A stretch of 64,000 nucleotides of DNA from Gracilaria vermiculophylla (GCA_019155205.2 JAHNZQ020000004.1:3128523-3192522), one strand, 5' to 3'. Shown: positions 1 to 12,460, numbered from the stretch's first letter. Numbers and translations are program-made. The notes: a model not told the origin generated them from the letters alone.

Positions 1-1679
1 GTCATTGTGGTAAATATAAAAGATTTCGTTATAAAGGCATCGTATGCGAGCGTTGTGGAGTTGAAGTAACAGAATCAAAAGTTAGAAGACATAGAATGGC
101 ATATATTGAGCTAGCTGCCCCTGTTACCCATGTTTGGTATTTAAAAGGAACTACTAGCTATATTGCCTTAGCTTTAGATTTAACTGTCAAAGATTTAGAG
201 AAGATAGTATATTTTCATTCTTATGTAGTTATTAATCCAGGTAATTATCATAAGTTAAATTACAAGCAGCTTTTAGAAGGTTATGAGTGGAGAAATTTAG
301 AAGAAAAATTATCTTCTTATTCCTCTAATATTTTTGGTATTGAAGTTGGTATAGGAGCAGAAGCAATTTATAAATTATTAGATAATATAGATTTGCAAAA
401 TACTGTAAATGTTTTAAGAGAAGAATCTTTAAAACCACCCAAATTATTTAAGAATCCATCTACAAAATTCAATAAAAAGATGAAGAGACTGCGCCTACTA
501 GAAAATTTTCTTGCAACAGGTGCAAATCCTTCTTGGATGGTTTTATCCGTGATTCCTGTTATACCACCAGATTTAAGACCTATGGTTCAACTAGATGGAG
601 GAAGATTTGCGACAGCTGATTTGAATGAATTTTATAGACGCATTATTAATCGTAATAATCGTTTAGCACGTCTTAAAGCTATTCTTGCTCCTGAAATAAT
701 TATTAGAAATGAAAAAAGAATGTTGCAAGAAGCAGTAGATTCTTTAATGGATAATGGACGTCGTGGTCGAACTGTTATTGGTGCTAACAATCGTCCTCTC
801 AAATCTCTTTCTGATATAATTGAGGGTAAACAAGGTAGATTTAGACAAAATTTATTAGGAAAGCGGGTTGATTATTCCGGTCGATCGGTCATTGTAGTTG
901 GCCCTAATTTAAAATTGCACCAGTGTGGTTTACCTAAAGAAATGGCGTTGGAATTATTTCAACCATTTGTAATTCACAGACTAATCCTACAAGGTTTGGT
1001 CAATAATATTAAAGCTGCAAAAAAGATCATCCAAAAGAATGAATCAATAGTTTGGACTGTATTGGAAGAAGTTATATGTGGCCATCCTGTTTTATTAAAT
1101 AGAGCTCCAACTCTTCATAGATTAGGTATACAAGCATTTGAACCTATTTTAGTAGAAGGTAGAGCGATCAAATTACATCCATTAGTTTGTCCTGCATTTA
1201 ATGCTGATTTTGATGGTGATCAAATGGCTGTACATGTACCTTTATCTTTGGAAGCACAAGCAGAAGCTCGTTTGCTAATGCTAGCACCGCATAATTTTTT
1301 ATCTCCAGCAACTGGACAACCTATTTTAATGCCGAGTCAAGATATGGTTTTAGGTTGTTATTATTTAACCACTTATAATCCAGCAGCTATTAATAATTTC
1401 AGTCAATATTTTTCTAATTTAGATGATGTATTAATGGCATATCAACAAAATAATTTAAGTTTACATTCTTTAATTTGGGTTCGATTTAATGGTTTAGTCG
1501 ATGAGACGTCTAACCAAGCCATGATTTCCTCAAGGCTAAATATTGATGGTACTATGACGAAAATATTTACTGATAGGATAGTAAAGTATAGTAATATTGG
1601 TCAGATGCTAGTTCAATATATTCGTACGACGCCAGGGCGTATTTTATTTAATAAAGCTATTAGAGAGTCATTAATTTGA
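1..1679 (+). CDS. rpoC1: RNA polymerase beta' subunit, N-terminal part (5' end outside window)
   Basis: Encodes the N-terminal half of the split beta' subunit of the plastid-encoded bacterial-type RNA polymerase. The frame is open from position 3, before the first internal ATG at 96, and the codons from 3 to 60 encode paired cysteines (HCGKYKR and CERCGVEV) of the beta' zinc-binding site, so the true start lies upstream of the window. The catalytic magnesium-binding motif NADFDGDQM lies at about 1200-1226. The gene is followed 42 bases later by rpoC2 in the same direction, the usual cyanobacterial and red plastid arrangement. Identification is secure; only the extreme 5' end is missing. Confidence 0.97.
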   Translation, partial: HCGKYKRFRYKGIVCERCGVEVTESKVRRHRMAYIELAAPVTHVWYLKGTTSYIALALDLTVKDLEKIVYFHSYVVINPGNYHKLNYKQLLEGYEWRNLEEKLSSYSSNIFGIEVGIGAEAIYKLLDNIDLQNTVNVLREESLKPPKLFKNPSTKFNKKMKRLRLLENFLATGANPSWMVLSVIPVIPPDLRPMVQLDGGRFATADLNEFYRRIINRNNRLARLKAILAPEIIIRNEKRMLQEAVDSLMDNGRRGRTVIGANNRPLKSLSDIIEGKQGRFRQNLLGKRVDYSGRSVIVVGPNLKLHQCGLPKEMALELFQPFVIHRLILQGLVNNIKAAKKIIQKNESIVWTVLEEVICGHPVLLNRAPTLHRLGIQAFEPILVEGRAIKLHPLVCPAFNADFDGDQMAVHVPLSLEAQAEARLLMLAPHNFLSPATGQPILMPSQDMVLGCYYLTTYNPAAINNFSQYFSNLDDVLMAYQQNNLSLHSLIWVRFNGLVDETSNQAMISSRLNIDGTMTKIFTDRIVKYSNIGQMLVQYIRTTPGRILFNKAIRESLI

Positions 1680-1721
1680 TTTTAAGTTTGATAATTTATT
1701 TTATTGTTTTTATTTGCTAAT

Positions 1722-4700
1722 ATGATACAAAACAAGTCTATAAAACCAGTGTTTTTAAATAAAGTTGTAGATAAATCGCAACTACGACAGTTAATTATTT
1801 GGGCCTTTAGAAATTACGGTATAGCGCGTGCGTCTAATATGGCGGATACTTTAAAAGATTTAGGTTTTTTGTATTCAACTAAAGCAGGAATATCTTTGAG
1901 TTTAGAAGATTTACGTATTCCTCCTTCAAAAAATAATTTACTTAGTATTACAATGCAGGTAATTAATGAAACTGATAATAAATATAAAAGAGGAGAAATT
2001 ACAGCTGTTGAACGTTTTCAAAAAGTTATTGATACATGGAATAGTGCAAGTGATACATTAAAAAAACAAGTAATTAAGTATTTTATAGAAAAAGACCCAT
2101 TAAATTCTATTTATATGATGGCATTCTCTGGTGCAAGAGCTAATATTTCACAAGTTAGACAATTAGTTGGTATGAGAGGTTTAATGGCTGATCCACAAGG
2201 TCAAATTATTGATTTACCTATATCGAGTAATTTTAGGGAAGGTTTAACAGTAACAGATTACTTCATTTCTTCTTATGGAGCTAGAAAAGGTTTAGTTGAT
2301 ACAGCTTTACGTACAGCTGATTCTGGTTATTTAACTCGTCGGCTTGTAGATGTCGCACAAGATGTAATTATAAGAGAAACTAACTGTAATACTGCAAAGG
2401 GTATTATACTTGAAGCTATGATAGATAATAGAAAAACTTTGATCTCTTTAAATCAGGCTTTAATTGGTCGTGTATTAGCAGAAGACTTGGTTGATGAAGT
2501 TAATTGTAAATTAATAGCTACGGCAAATACAGAAATATCACCTGAATTAGCTGAAAAAATTGTTACTTCAGGTATATCTAGTGTCTTAGTAAGATCACCT
2601 ATTACATGTGAGTCTGTAAAATCAGTATGTCAGTCATGTTATGGATGGAATTTGGCACATGGTAGAATTGTTGATTTGGGAGAAGCTGTTGGTATTATTG
2701 CTGCTCAATCTATTGGTGAACCTGGTACTCAACTAACCATGAGGACTTTTCATACAGGTGGAGTTTTCACAGGAGAATTAGCCCAAACTATAATTAGTTC
2801 TTCTGGTTTTCAAATAGAATATCCAAATGACATAATCATAAGTGATACACGAACTCGTCATGGTGATCATGCTTTTTTAGTGGAAAAAGATATTAAGCTT
2901 AAATTATTGCATTCTAATAAAAAACAGACAAGCTTACCTTTAGTAAAAGGTTCATTATTATTTGTAAAAAACTTGTCTTATATAAAAGCTGGACAAATTA
3001 TTGCTGAATACCCCATAAGCAGTAGAATTGTTACGGAAAAAGCTCAAAAATCTGTTTTAGCAGATTTTTCTGGAAGTGTTTGCTCAATGGATTTATATTT
3101 AAATGAAATACAAAATGAGCAAAAAACTTTTAAAAATGTTAATAAAGGTGGTATAATTTGGATCTTGTCTGGACATGTTTTTTCCATTCCATATGATACA
3201 CAATTAATGATCTCTGAAGATGATTTTATTTATGAAAATCATTTAATTGGTAAGACTGAATTTGTTAGCCGTTATAGTGGAAGAATTCGTATTTCAAGAA
3301 AAAAACAGGATCTTACACAAGATATAATTATTATTACATCTTCTAAGACATATATTAATATAGATGTTTTAACAAAATTGTATAATGGATATACTAATTA
3401 TATTCTATTAATTGATCGACAAGATCAATTTATTTTAAAGACTTTACCTAATCAAATTATTGTTAATCAACAGTTAATAGCAGAGTTGATTACTAATATT
3501 TACCGCACAAATACAGGAGGAATTATAAAGTATCTGGATTTATCTGTATCTGATAAAAAAACAGATATTTCTAATAAAAAAGATTACTATAATATTATTG
3601 ATGGCGGTTATATATTATGGATATCAGAAGAGACACATGAAATCAATAAAGATATATCATTGCTACTGATTAAGCATGGGCAGTTTATAGATGAAGGTAC
3701 AGAGATAGTAAAAAATATTTTTACTAATACTAAAGGTATTATTGATATTGTGCAAAAAGAAGGGATTGTTAGAGAGGTTATTATTAAGCCAGGTATATTA
3801 TATCCATATTCTGGGAATTATGATTCTAAATCTAAATCTAGAGGTTTTTTAAGACCAGGTGAGATTATTGCTGATAATTTAAAAACAGATAAGTTAGTTT
3901 ATTGGGAATATTTTTATATAAACAATCAAAAGTATATTTTGATCAGGCCAGTAATTGTATATTCAATTCCAAGCAAAACTGTAGATTTTAAATATTCTGA
4001 AGACTCTTTTAATAGTGATATATGTAGTTTAAAATTAGTAAAGCGTATTTATTTTAGAGATGGGGAAAGAATAAAATCAGTATCAGGTATAGATATTATA
4101 AAGACTTATTTAATAGCAGATTTAAATACAGATTGTTCCAATTTAACATGCACTTTACAAGTTAATACAGATACCGTGAACAAATCTATTTCAAGGATGA
4201 GAATTATCACAACAGATAAAGTATCCTTAAAAGTTAAAAATGATATAACTAGTATGAAAGATCTTTATACAAAAACTCGCTTGCTAGTGAAGAATAATGA
4301 ATATGTAGAAAGCGGTACTATATTAGCACATACTGAGCTATTTTCTTTCTATCAAGGTCAAGTAGTTTCTATACAGCGAAATCAGTCCTCGAATCCACGA
4401 ATTTTGTTAGTAACTTCCTTGGATACAAAAGTTTTTTCTATCAAAAAAAATCAAAATATTAAAGTAAACATAAATGATTTTGTTTATGCTGGAGATGAGA
4501 TTGCTAATGGTATTATTTCGTATAACTCTGGAAGAGTGACTTGTATTACAGATAATCAAATTACTATTCGTATAGGACAACCATATTTAATATCTAAGGG
4601 TTCTTTTTTACATGTTAATAATTATGCCTTGATTCAAAGAGGAGAGAGTATTGCAACATTGATCTTTGAAAGATTTAAAACAGGCGATATCGTGCAAGGT

Positions 4701-5411
4701 TTACCAAGAATAGAGGAGATTTTAGAAGCCCGTAGAAAATCTGATGTAGTGTTTAATCCACATATGGTCTTAGATTCTAAATTTCGTGAATATTTAAATC
4801 AAGGTTTACATTTATATGATGCAACAAGGCTAAGTTTGTTAAGTTTACAACTATACCTAGTTAAGGAATTGCAATTAGTTTATCAGTCTCAAGGTGTAGA
4901 AATTGCTGATAAACATATTGAAGTTATCGTGAGACAAATGACTTCAAAAGTAAAGATTGAAAATGGGGGTGATACTCATCATTTGCCGGGGGAAATCATC
5001 GAACTGCAAAAAATAGAAATAACGAATAAATCTCTACGACTAGCTTCTAAAGAAGAAGCATTATATTATCCTATTTTGCTAGGAATTACTAAAGCATCAT
5101 TAAATACAGAAAGCTTTATATCTGCAGCAAGCTTCCAAGAAACGACAAAAGTATTAACAGATGCAGCAATCTCAGGAAAATTAGATTGGCTAAAAGGCTT
5201 AAAAGAAAATGTTATCATAGGGCGTTTAATACCTGCTGGTACCGGTTTCAATATTTATAATAATACTCAATTTAATTACCAAAATAACGAACATTCTAAT
5301 GAGAATAATTTGTTGTCACTGTCTAAAAATAAAAATGCTAAAGAACTAAATTTCGAAGATATCATTGTTGATGATAGAAATATACATATTTATTCTCAAA
5401 ATAATAACTAA
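1722..5411 (+). CDS. rpoC2: RNA polymerase beta'' subunit
   Basis: Encodes the C-terminal half of the split beta' subunit (1229 residues), which assembles with rpoA, rpoB, rpoC1 and rpoZ products. The conserved block EAVGIIAAQSIGEPGTQLTM, followed by a threonine/histidine/glycine-rich stretch, belongs to the trigger-loop region. The C-terminal block has the conserved motif GLPRIEEILEAR. A large, divergent insertion lies between them, as is normal for cyanobacterial and plastid beta''. I chose ATG 1722 (MIQNKSIKPVF); an in-frame TTG at 1704 would add six residues without evident conservation. The gene is co-directional with rpoC1 and rps2. Confidence 0.96.
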   Translation: MIQNKSIKPVFLNKVVDKSQLRQLIIWAFRNYGIARASNMADTLKDLGFLYSTKAGISLSLEDLRIPPSKNNLLSITMQVINETDNKYKRGEITAVERFQKVIDTWNSASDTLKKQVIKYFIEKDPLNSIYMMAFSGARANISQVRQLVGMRGLMADPQGQIIDLPISSNFREGLTVTDYFISSYGARKGLVDTALRTADSGYLTRRLVDVAQDVIIRETNCNTAKGIILEAMIDNRKTLISLNQALIGRVLAEDLVDEVNCKLIATANTEISPELAEKIVTSGISSVLVRSPITCESVKSVCQSCYGWNLAHGRIVDLGEAVGIIAAQSIGEPGTQLTMRTFHTGGVFTGELAQTIISSSGFQIEYPNDIIISDTRTRHGDHAFLVEKDIKLKLLHSNKKQTSLPLVKGSLLFVKNLSYIKAGQIIAEYPISSRIVTEKAQKSVLADFSGSVCSMDLYLNEIQNEQKTFKNVNKGGIIWILSGHVFSIPYDTQLMISEDDFIYENHLIGKTEFVSRYSGRIRISRKKQDLTQDIIIITSSKTYINIDVLTKLYNGYTNYILLIDRQDQFILKTLPNQIIVNQQLIAELITNIYRTNTGGIIKYLDLSVSDKKTDISNKKDYYNIIDGGYILWISEETHEINKDISLLLIKHGQFIDEGTEIVKNIFTNTKGIIDIVQKEGIVREVIIKPGILYPYSGNYDSKSKSRGFLRPGEIIADNLKTDKLVYWEYFYINNQKYILIRPVIVYSIPSKTVDFKYSEDSFNSDICSLKLVKRIYFRDGERIKSVSGIDIIKTYLIADLNTDCSNLTCTLQVNTDTVNKSISRMRIITTDKVSLKVKNDITSMKDLYTKTRLLVKNNEYVESGTILAHTELFSFYQGQVVSIQRNQSSNPRILLVTSLDTKVFSIKKNQNIKVNINDFVYAGDEIANGIISYNSGRVTCITDNQITIRIGQPYLISKGSFLHVNNYALIQRGESIATLIFERFKTGDIVQGLPRIEEILEARRKSDVVFNPHMVLDSKFREYLNQGLHLYDATRLSLLSLQLYLVKELQLVYQSQGVEIADKHIEVIVRQMTSKVKIENGGDTHHLPGEIIELQKIEITNKSLRLASKEEALYYPILLGITKASLNTESFISAASFQETTKVLTDAAISGKLDWLKGLKENVIIGRLIPAGTGFNIYNNTQFNYQNNEHSNENNLLSLSKNKNAKELNFEDIIVDDRNIHIYSQNNN

Positions 5412-5535
5412 TAATTTATCTTATCATTTTGATTGAATACGTTGTGTTATTATGGTTTACATATTAACATAAATTCTATTTTGGTCTTTTATTTAACTTT
5501 ATCCATACTGTCTTTATATAATTATTTAATCAGTC

Positions 5536-6231
5536 ATGTCAATTGTTTCATTAAGTGAATTACTAGAAGCGGGTGCTCACTTTGGGCACCAGGCTAGAAG
5601 ATGGAATCCCAAAATGTTTCCATATATCTATACCGAGAGAAATGGTGTACATATTATAGATTTAGTCCAAACAGCTCAATTATTAACAGAAGCCTGCCAA
5701 TTCATTCGCAATGCAGCTCAAGAAGGAAAAAAATTTTTGTTCTTAGGCACGAAAAGACAAGCTGCAGGAGTAATTGCAGAACAGGCTATACGTTCTGATT
5801 CTTATTATATTAATCAAAGATGGTTAGGTGGTATGTTAACTAATTGGATGACAATTAAATCAAGGGTTGAACGTTTAAAAAAACTAGAAACAGAGGAAAG
5901 CTCGGGCATAATTGATATTCTTCCTAAGAAAGAAGCTGCGATTAGTCGTAGAGAGTTAGAAAAACTAAGAAAAAATTTGAATGGTATTAAGAATATGAGT
6001 AAGTTACCTGATTTCATTGTGGTTGTAGATCAAAAACGTGAAACAACAGCTATTCAAGAGTGTGTTAAATTAGGTATACCTATTATTTGTATATTAGATA
6101 CAAATTGTAATCCAGAGATTATAGACATTCCAATACCAGCAAATGATGATGCTATTAGATCTATTAAACTGATTATTAGTAAAATAGCTGATTCTATAAT
6201 AGAAGGTACAAGTTATACTTCACATAAATAG
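5536..6231 (+). CDS. rps2: 30S ribosomal protein S2
   Basis: Small-subunit ribosomal protein of 231 residues, full length for the family. The N-terminus carries the S2 signature ([19 protein letters not shown]), then [18 protein letters not shown] and the C-terminal [12 protein letters not shown] and IPANDDA motifs. It lies 124 bases after rpoC2 and 75 bases before tsf. The rps2-tsf pair is conserved from bacteria to red plastids. Confidence 0.97.
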   Translation: MSIVSLSELLEAGAHFGHQARRWNPKMFPYIYTERNGVHIIDLVQTAQLLTEACQFIRNAAQEGKKFLFLGTKRQAAGVIAEQAIRSDSYYINQRWLGGMLTNWMTIKSRVERLKKLETEESSGIIDILPKKEAAISRRELEKLRKNLNGIKNMSKLPDFIVVVDQKRETTAIQECVKLGIPIICILDTNCNPEIIDIPIPANDDAIRSIKLIISKIADSIIEGTSYTSHK

Positions 6232-6306
6232 ATCTTTAACTATTATTACGTGGATTATATATAATAGTAGAATTACTTTTAAGAATTAGTTAGGGATGAA
6301 TATGAA

Positions 6307-6912
6307 ATGAAAATACAGATTTCTTCACATTTTGTTAAAGAACTGCGTAGTAAAACGGGTGCTGGTATGATGGACTGTAAAAAAGCCCTTCAATTAGCAG
6401 ATGGAGATATGGAATTAGCTATAGAAACTTTACGTAAAAAAGGACTAGCATCAGCTAATAAAAAATCAACAAGAATAGCCAGTGAAGGTATAATAGACAG
6501 TTATATTCATACGGGGTCTAAAATAGGTGTTTTAATTGAATTAAATTGTGAAACAGATTTTGTTGCTAGACGTACTGAGTTCCAGCATTTAACTAAAAAT
6601 TTAGCTATGCAAATTGCTGCTTGCCAAAATGTATTTTATGTGTCTACTAATGATATACCACAAAAGATTATTGATCGTGAGACAAGAATTGAGTCAGAAA
6701 AAGAAGATATTTTGAATAAACCTACTAACATAAAAGATCAAATTATTAACGCAAGAGTAGATAAAAGGTTGAAAGAGATGTCTTTAATGAGCCAACCATT
6801 TATAAAAGATCAAAATATTTTAATTGAAGATTTGATTAAACAGCATATAGCTTTACTTGGAGAGAATATTAAAGTGAGTCGTTTTCAAAGATTTATATTA
6901 GGCGAAACGTAG
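6307..6912 (+). CDS. tsf: Translation elongation factor Ts
   Basis: Nucleotide exchange factor that recharges EF-Tu. The N-terminal UBA-like domain and the signature [19 protein letters not shown] are clear, followed by the core motif [11 protein letters not shown]. At 201 residues it is short but complete for a plastid or cyanobacterial type, ending in the usual helical segment. The start ATG at 6307 follows a short AT-rich leader. It is co-directional with rps2 and the ATP synthase operon. Confidence 0.96.
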   Translation: MKIQISSHFVKELRSKTGAGMMDCKKALQLADGDMELAIETLRKKGLASANKKSTRIASEGIIDSYIHTGSKIGVLIELNCETDFVARRTEFQHLTKNLAMQIAACQNVFYVSTNDIPQKIIDRETRIESEKEDILNKPTNIKDQIINARVDKRLKEMSLMSQPFIKDQNILIEDLIKQHIALLGENIKVSRFQRFILGET

Positions 6913-7092
6913 ATATCAACTAATACGATAATATTTTTATTTTAAAACGTCTTGAAAATTTAACAATAAAGTTAAATAATGACTATATAGATATATAATT
7001 AATTATAATAGTATTTTTATTTGCTAAGATATTTAAAATAAAAATCTAATATCTTGAAATTATGTATACTGCTTATTAAAATTATAACTTTT

Positions 7093-7839
7093 ATGGATTA
7101 TACAAAATCAAAAGACATCTATACATTTTTGTCACTATCTGCTGTTGAAGTGGGCAAACATTTGTATTGGACACTGGGTAGTTATAAAGTGCATGGGCAA
7201 GTTTTTATAGTTTCATGGTTAGTGATAAGTGCATTAATAGCTCTTGCTTTTATAGGTACTAGAACACTGAATAAAATACCTGGAAAATGGCAGAACTTTA
7301 TGGAATTTGTACTTGAGTTCTTGCAAGATATAGCAAAAAATCAAATAGGCGAGAATGAATATCGCGCTTGGGTCCCATATATTGCAACTATTTTTTTGTT
7401 TATTTTAGGCAGTAACTGGGCAGGTGCTTTGATTCCATGGAAATTAATTCACCTACCAGAAGGTGAATTAGCAGCACCAACTAATGATATAAATACTACA
7501 GTTGCTTTATCTTTATTAACTTCAGTTGCATACTTTTATGCTGGTTTAAGTAAAAACGGTTTAGGTTATTTTCTTCGTTACATTGAACCAACACCTATAC
7601 TATTACCAATAAATATTTTGGAAGATTTTACAAAACCTTTATCTCTTAGTTTTCGATTATTTGGTAATATTTTAGCTGATGAGCTAGTTGTATCAGTATT
7701 TACTTTATTGGTGCCTATTTTCATACCTTTACCTGTTATGATTTTGGGACTATTTGCTAGTTCTATCCAAGCATTAATCTTTTCTACTTTATCTGCTGCT
7801 TACATAGGTGAAGCGATGGAAGGTCATGATGAACATTAA
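7093..7839 (+). CDS. atpI: ATP synthase CF0 subunit a
   Basis: Membrane subunit a (248 residues), forming the proton half-channels next to the c ring of the thylakoid ATP synthase. The conserved helix [17 protein letters not shown] carries the essential arginine, and the C-terminal helix ends with [15 protein letters not shown] 7093 (MDYTKSK) gives the usual length. An upstream TTG at 7054 would add 13 hydrophobic residues and is not preferred. First gene of the atpI-H-G-F-D-A cluster. Confidence 0.97.
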   Translation: MDYTKSKDIYTFLSLSAVEVGKHLYWTLGSYKVHGQVFIVSWLVISALIALAFIGTRTLNKIPGKWQNFMEFVLEFLQDIAKNQIGENEYRAWVPYIATIFLFILGSNWAGALIPWKLIHLPEGELAAPTNDINTTVALSLLTSVAYFYAGLSKNGLGYFLRYIEPTPILLPINILEDFTKPLSLSFRLFGNILADELVVSVFTLLVPIFIPLPVMILGLFASSIQALIFSTLSAAYIGEAMEGHDEH

Positions 7840-7904
7840 GTTCGAAATATTAATCTAACGTATCTCAATATTTAATTAGGTACAGTTTATTTGAAATCTG
7901 TTAA

Positions 7905-8186
<282 letters not shown>

Positions 8187-8197
8187 ATTAGTTACTT

Positions 8198-8249
8198 ACG
8201 CTTAGTTTTTTCTTCTATAATTAATTATAGAAATTTAAAAACTAAGCGT
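8198..8249 (+). terminator. Hairpin after atpH
   Basis: A 13-base perfect inverted repeat (8198-8210 with 8237-8249) surrounds a perfect 20-base palindrome (8213-8232), so the transcript can form an extended stem. It starts 12 bases after the atpH stop, inside the atp cluster. It may attenuate or stabilise the abundant atpH message rather than fully terminate transcription. Confidence 0.6.
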
Positions 8250-8315
8250 TTTATAAGGCTGTAGTTATGAAATTTTTGTTTAAAGTATATATCTAAAATT
8301 AAAACAAATAAAGAA

Positions 8316-8792
8316 ATGAGTAATTTTTCATTTTTATTCTTTCAAATGTTAAGTACAGAAACTGAAGGAGGGTTGTTTGATTTTAATGCAACACTGCCTT
8401 TAATGGCATTACAATTTATTGTCCTAACCGTTATATTGAATTTTATTTTCTATAAGCCAGTTAGTAATGTACTTGATGAACGAGATGAATATATTCGTAA
8501 TAGCTTAACTACTGCTTCTGCTTCTTTATTAAAGGCTGATGAATTAACCACAACATATGAACAGCAGTTAGCAGAATCAAGGAAAAAAGCTCAGGATATT
8601 ATTAAGGTTGCTCAGGAAGAAGCACAGAAAATAGTATCTATTAAAATAAAAGAAGCTCAGGCAGAAGGAGAAAAACTGGTTTCCGAAGCATTCGATCAAC
8701 TAAGTATACAAAAAGAAAATGCTTTAAAAACATTGGAAACACAAGTAGATACTTTAAGTGATTTGATTAAAGTAAAGCTACTAAACGATTAA
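8316..8792 (+). CDS. atpG: ATP synthase CF0 subunit b'
   Basis: Peripheral-stalk subunit b' (158 residues). One N-terminal transmembrane segment (about residues 28-48, around [16 protein letters not shown]) is followed by a long charged helix rich in alanine, glutamate and lysine typical of the dimeric stalk. The motif [16 protein letters not shown] is characteristic of b'. It precedes its paralogue atpF. Confidence 0.95.
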   Translation: MSNFSFLFFQMLSTETEGGLFDFNATLPLMALQFIVLTVILNFIFYKPVSNVLDERDEYIRNSLTTASASLLKADELTTTYEQQLAESRKKAQDIIKVAQEEAQKIVSIKIKEAQAEGEKLVSEAFDQLSIQKENALKTLETQVDTLSDLIKVKLLND

Positions 8793-8888
8793 TATCTTTG
8801 TTCATTATGATGATGATACAATTTTATTATTATTTTAAATAATTTGTAATAGTGCAATATAAAGAAAAGTTTTATACAACTCTGTAAT

Positions 8889-9404
8889 ATGATTATAAGT
8901 TTTGGTACAGATATAGATATTAGTTTTAATACGAATTTTTTAGAAGCTAATGTTATTAATATCTTATTGTTATTATTCGGTCTTATATATGTCCTCAAAG
9001 AGTTTTTAGGTTCTATACTTACTGCTAGACAAGAAAAAGTTTTGTTGGCTATACAAGAATCAGAAGAACGTTTACAACAAGCTAATTTAAGGTTGAATGA
9101 ATCAGAGAAACAGCTAGCTCAAACTCAAGTAGTAATTGCCCAAATCATACAAGAAGCAGAGCTAACTGCTCGAAAAGTTAGGCAATCTATATTAGACCAA
9201 GGCAAAGTAGATATAAATAAGTTGATATCTGCTAGTAAAGCAAGTATTGCAACGGCTGAAATTCAAATTAAACAAGAAATTCAGCTTCAAATTACTTCCT
9301 TAGCTATAAAAAGAGTTACTATGCAGTTACAGAATCAAATAACTCCTACCCTTCAAACTAAAATTATTGATAATAATATTGCTCAATTAGGAGGTTATCT
9401 ATGA
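8889..9404 (+). CDS. atpF: ATP synthase CF0 subunit b
   Basis: Peripheral-stalk subunit b, 171 residues. One hydrophobic segment (about residues 18-37) precedes a long coiled-coil-like helix. The motif LNILLLLFGLIYVLKEFLG-type segment and RQEKVLLAIQESEERL are typical. The stop codon overlaps the atpD start by four bases (ATGA), which suggests translational coupling. No intron interrupts it, unlike the land plant gene. Confidence 0.95.
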   Translation: MIISFGTDIDISFNTNFLEANVINILLLLFGLIYVLKEFLGSILTARQEKVLLAIQESEERLQQANLRLNESEKQLAQTQVVIAQIIQEAELTARKVRQSILDQGKVDINKLISASKASIATAEIQIKQEIQLQITSLAIKRVTMQLQNQITPTLQTKIIDNNIAQLGGYL

Positions 9405-9958
9405 GCAATCAAAGCTTTATGTCTAAAGTTGCTGTACCTTATGCAGAGGCTCTTGTAGAATCAGCTAGTAGTGCTTCTGCATTAGATAAAATAAATCAAG
9501 ATTTATGTCTGATTGCTAAGATTTTAAATGAATCACAAGAATTAAAAACATTTTTTTACAATCCTTTGTTTACAACAGAAGCTAAAAAAAATGTCGTAAA
9601 TCAACTATTTACCAATCAAGTCGATAGTCTGGTTATTAGATTTTTATTTGTCTTGATAGATAGGCGTAGAATTACACTATTAGATCTTATTATTAATAAG
9701 TATTTAGAGTTAGTGTATCAATTACAATCCATTGTACAAGCAGAAGTAGTAACACCAGTAATGTTAACAGATATACAGCAAGATGCGTTAATGAGTAAAA
9801 TCAAAAATATGACTAATACTAAAACAGTAAAACTTGCAATTAAAATAGATCCTATGTTAATAGCTGGGTTTATAATAAAAGTAGGATCCAAAACTATTGA
9901 TACAAGTTTATATGGAAGACTAAAGAATATGACTACTTACTTGAATGCAGCCTCTTAA
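9401..9958 (+). CDS. atpD: ATP synthase CF1 subunit delta
   Basis: OSCP/delta subunit (185 residues) joining the stalk to the alpha3-beta3 head. It shows the N-terminal helical motif [13 protein letters not shown] and the C-terminal signature [20 protein letters not shown]. It starts inside the atpF stop region and is followed 44 bases later by atpA. Confidence 0.96.
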   Translation: MSNQSFMSKVAVPYAEALVESASSASALDKINQDLCLIAKILNESQELKTFFYNPLFTTEAKKNVVNQLFTNQVDSLVIRFLFVLIDRRRITLLDLIINKYLELVYQLQSIVQAEVVTPVMLTDIQQDALMSKIKNMTNTKTVKLAIKIDPMLIAGFIIKVGSKTIDTSLYGRLKNMTTYLNAAS

Positions 9959-10002
9959 AAATAGATGTATTTTTACTAAAAATAACAATTCATAATTTTA
10001 AT

Positions 10003-11514
10003 ATGTTAAATATCAGACCAGACGAAATAAGCAATGTTATACGTCAACAAATCGATAAATATGAACAAGAAGTTGAAATAGCTAATATAGGTACTGTTTT
10101 ACAAGTTGGGGATGGTATTGCAAGAGTATACGGCTTAGATGAGGCTATGGCTGGAGAGCTCCTAGAATTTGAAGATACAACTATCGGTATAGCTCTTAAT
10201 TTAGAGAGCGATAATGTTGGTGTAGTTTTAATGGGTGATGGAAGAAATATATTAGAAGGTAGTTCTGTAAAGGCTACAGGAAAAATTGCTCAAATACCAG
10301 TGGGTGATTCTTTTCTTGGTCGAGTTGTAGATCCATTAGCAAGACCAATTGATGCGAAAGGTTTACCAAGCTCTTCAGAAACAAGATTAATTGAGTCTTA
10401 TGCTCCCGGTATTATTGGTAGGCAATCTGTCTGTGAACCTTTGCAAACAGGTATTACAGCAATTGATTCTATGATCCCTATCGGTCGGGGACAAAGAGAG
10501 TTAATTATTGGTGATAGGCAAACCGGTAAAACTGCAGTTGCTTTAGACACAATTATTAATCAAAAAGGTCAAGATGTTATTTGTATTTATGTAGCTATTG
10601 GTCAAAAAGCATCATCTGTTGCTCAAGTTGTATCTAGTTTGCAAGAGAAAGGTGCTTTAGAATATACAATAGTTGTAGCATCTAATGCTGACGATCCAGC
10701 TACATTACAATATATTGCTCCTTATACAGGTGCTGCGTTAGCAGAATATTTTATGTATAAAGGCAAAGCAACTTTAGTTGTGTATGATGATTTAACCAAG
10801 CAGGCTCAAGCATATCGTCAAATGTCTTTACTATTACGTAGACCACCTGGACGCGAAGCTTATCCAGGAGATGTATTTTATTTACATTCTCGGTTATTGG
10901 AGAGAGCAGCTAAGCTTAATATGGATTTAGGTGGAGGAAGCATGACAGCTTTACCTATTATTGAAACACAAGCAGGTGATGTTTCAGCTTATATTCCTAC
11001 AAATGTTATTTCTATTACAGATGGTCAAATTTTCTTATCTGGAGATTTATTTAACTCAGGTATTCGACCAGCTATTAATGTTGGAATTTCTGTATCACGT
11101 GTAGGTTCTGCGGCTCAAATTAAAGCTATGAAACAAGTTGCAGGTAAATTGAAGTTAGAATTAGCTCAATTTGCAGAATTAGAAGCTTTTTCTCAATTTG
11201 CTTCTGATTTAGATAAAACAACTCAAAATCAACTATCGCGTGGACAGCGTTTAAGAGAAATTTTAAAACAAGCACAAAATTCTCCTATTCCTGTTGAAGA
11301 GCAAACAGCGATTATCTATACAGGTATTAATGGTTATTTAGATGACATTGATTTATCTCAAGTTAAAGAGTTTATTGAAGCTTTAAGAGAAGATCTACGT
11401 AACTCAAAACCTGAATTCGGAGAAAGTATTCGAACTACTAAAAAATTAAGTGAAGAAGCAGAAGAGTTGTTGAAGCAATCAATTGAAGATGTTAAGCAAG
11501 CATTTTCAGTATAA
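10003..11514 (+). CDS. atpA: ATP synthase CF1 subunit alpha
   Basis: Non-catalytic nucleotide-binding subunit of the CF1 head (503 residues). It carries the Walker A motif [10 protein letters not shown], the [17 protein letters not shown] signature and the LYGLDEAM-like N-terminal beta-barrel region. It is the last gene of the cluster. Its 3' side faces sufC on the other strand across a bidirectional hairpin. Confidence 0.98.
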   Translation: MLNIRPDEISNVIRQQIDKYEQEVEIANIGTVLQVGDGIARVYGLDEAMAGELLEFEDTTIGIALNLESDNVGVVLMGDGRNILEGSSVKATGKIAQIPVGDSFLGRVVDPLARPIDAKGLPSSSETRLIESYAPGIIGRQSVCEPLQTGITAIDSMIPIGRGQRELIIGDRQTGKTAVALDTIINQKGQDVICIYVAIGQKASSVAQVVSSLQEKGALEYTIVVASNADDPATLQYIAPYTGAALAEYFMYKGKATLVVYDDLTKQAQAYRQMSLLLRRPPGREAYPGDVFYLHSRLLERAAKLNMDLGGGSMTALPIIETQAGDVSAYIPTNVISITDGQIFLSGDLFNSGIRPAINVGISVSRVGSAAQIKAMKQVAGKLKLELAQFAELEAFSQFASDLDKTTQNQLSRGQRLREILKQAQNSPIPVEEQTAIIYTGINGYLDDIDLSQVKEFIEALREDLRNSKPEFGESIRTTKKLSEEAEELLKQSIEDVKQAFSV

Positions 11515-11557
11515 ATATTTTCGATATTATTAATATTAATGTGTAAGCAGCTTCACC

Positions 11558-11598
11558 AATTAGGATACTTTGATATATTGTTATCAAACATCCTAATT
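11558..11598. terminator. Bidirectional hairpin between atpA and sufC
   Basis: AATTAGGAT (11558-11566) pairs with ATCCTAATT (11590-11598), and an inner TTTGATA/TATCAAA pair extends the stem. The hairpin lies between two convergent genes, 43 bases after atpA, so it can end transcripts from both sides. Confidence 0.65.
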
Positions 11599-11674
11599 AA
11601 GCTTTCTATTTCATTTTAATGCTTCAATATATTTAAAATATTAAAGTCTTTATCCTTATTTTTTTACATATATT

Positions 11675-12445
11675 TTATATTTTACTAATTTTATTAATAT
11701 ATTCATAGCCATGTTTTTCTAATTTATTTGCTATTTCTGAATTGCCTGTATATATTATGTTTCCTTTATCCATAATATGTATATAATCAGGAATAATATA
11801 TTCTAGAAGTCTCTTATAATGTGTAATTATAAGAATTGAGTTATATTTGTGTTTGAATTGGTTGATTTGTTTTGCAATGATTTTTAGTGCATCTATGTCC
11901 AGTCCAGAATCAATCTCATCTAATATAGCTAATTGAGCGTTTAATAAATCCATCTGTAAAATTTCATTTTTTTTCTTTTCCCCACCTGAAAATCCTTCAT
12001 TTACATTTCTACTTAAAAAATGTGATTGCATCTCAATAGTTTTGCTTTTTGTATTGATTAGTTCAAAAAAAGTCAAAGGGTCTAACTCTTCATCTTGATT
12101 AGCTTTTCTATTAGAATTATATGCTAGTCTTAAAAAGTCTATATTATTTACTCCGGGGATTTCTACTGGATATTGAAAAGCCAGAAAAATACCTTTATGA
12201 GATCTTGTCGTTGCTTCCTCACGAGTTATATCTTGTTGATTTAATAAAATTTTTCCTTTTGTGATATGATATTTGGGATGTCCAGCAATTACTTTTGCTA
12301 AAGTACTTTTTCCTGAACCGTTTTTACCCATTATTGCATGTACTTCTCCTCTATTTATAGATAAATTAATACCTTTTAGCAGCATGTCTTTGTTGTTGAC
12401 TGTAGCTTGCAAATTTTCGATTTTCAGTATTTGATGATTTGTCAT
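11675..12445 (-). CDS. sufC: Fe-S cluster assembly ABC ATPase SufC
   Basis: Soluble ABC ATPase of the SUF iron-sulfur assembly complex (256 residues; older name ycf16). It shows Walker [11 protein letters not shown], the signature [14 protein letters not shown] and Walker [15 protein letters not shown]. It lies 15 bases after sufB in the same direction, so the two are probably co-transcribed. SufC works with SufB to build clusters for PsaC, ferredoxin and other Fe-S proteins. Confidence 0.97.
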   Translation of the reverse strand: MTNHQILKIENLQATVNNKDMLLKGINLSINRGEVHAIMGKNGSGKSTLAKVIAGHPKYHITKGKILLNQQDITREEATTRSHKGIFLAFQYPVEIPGVNNIDFLRLAYNSNRKANQDEELDPLTFFELINTKSKTIEMQSHFLSRNVNEGFSGGEKKKNEILQMDLLNAQLAILDEIDSGLDIDALKIIAKQINQFKHKYNSILIITHYKRLLEYIIPDYIHIMDKGNIIYTGNSEIANKLEKHGYEYINKISKI

Positions 12446-12460
12446 TTAATTTTTTGTTAT

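Noticed and set aside
1704..1721. TTG-led N-terminal extension of rpoC2 (likewise for atpI, cemA, psaC, gltB, ycf23 and ycf63)
   Set aside because: In each case a downstream ATG gives the family start, and the added residues are not conserved.
5066..5251. Minus-strand open frame inside rpoC2
   Set aside because: It mirrors conserved rpoC2 coding sequence and has no family pattern of its own.
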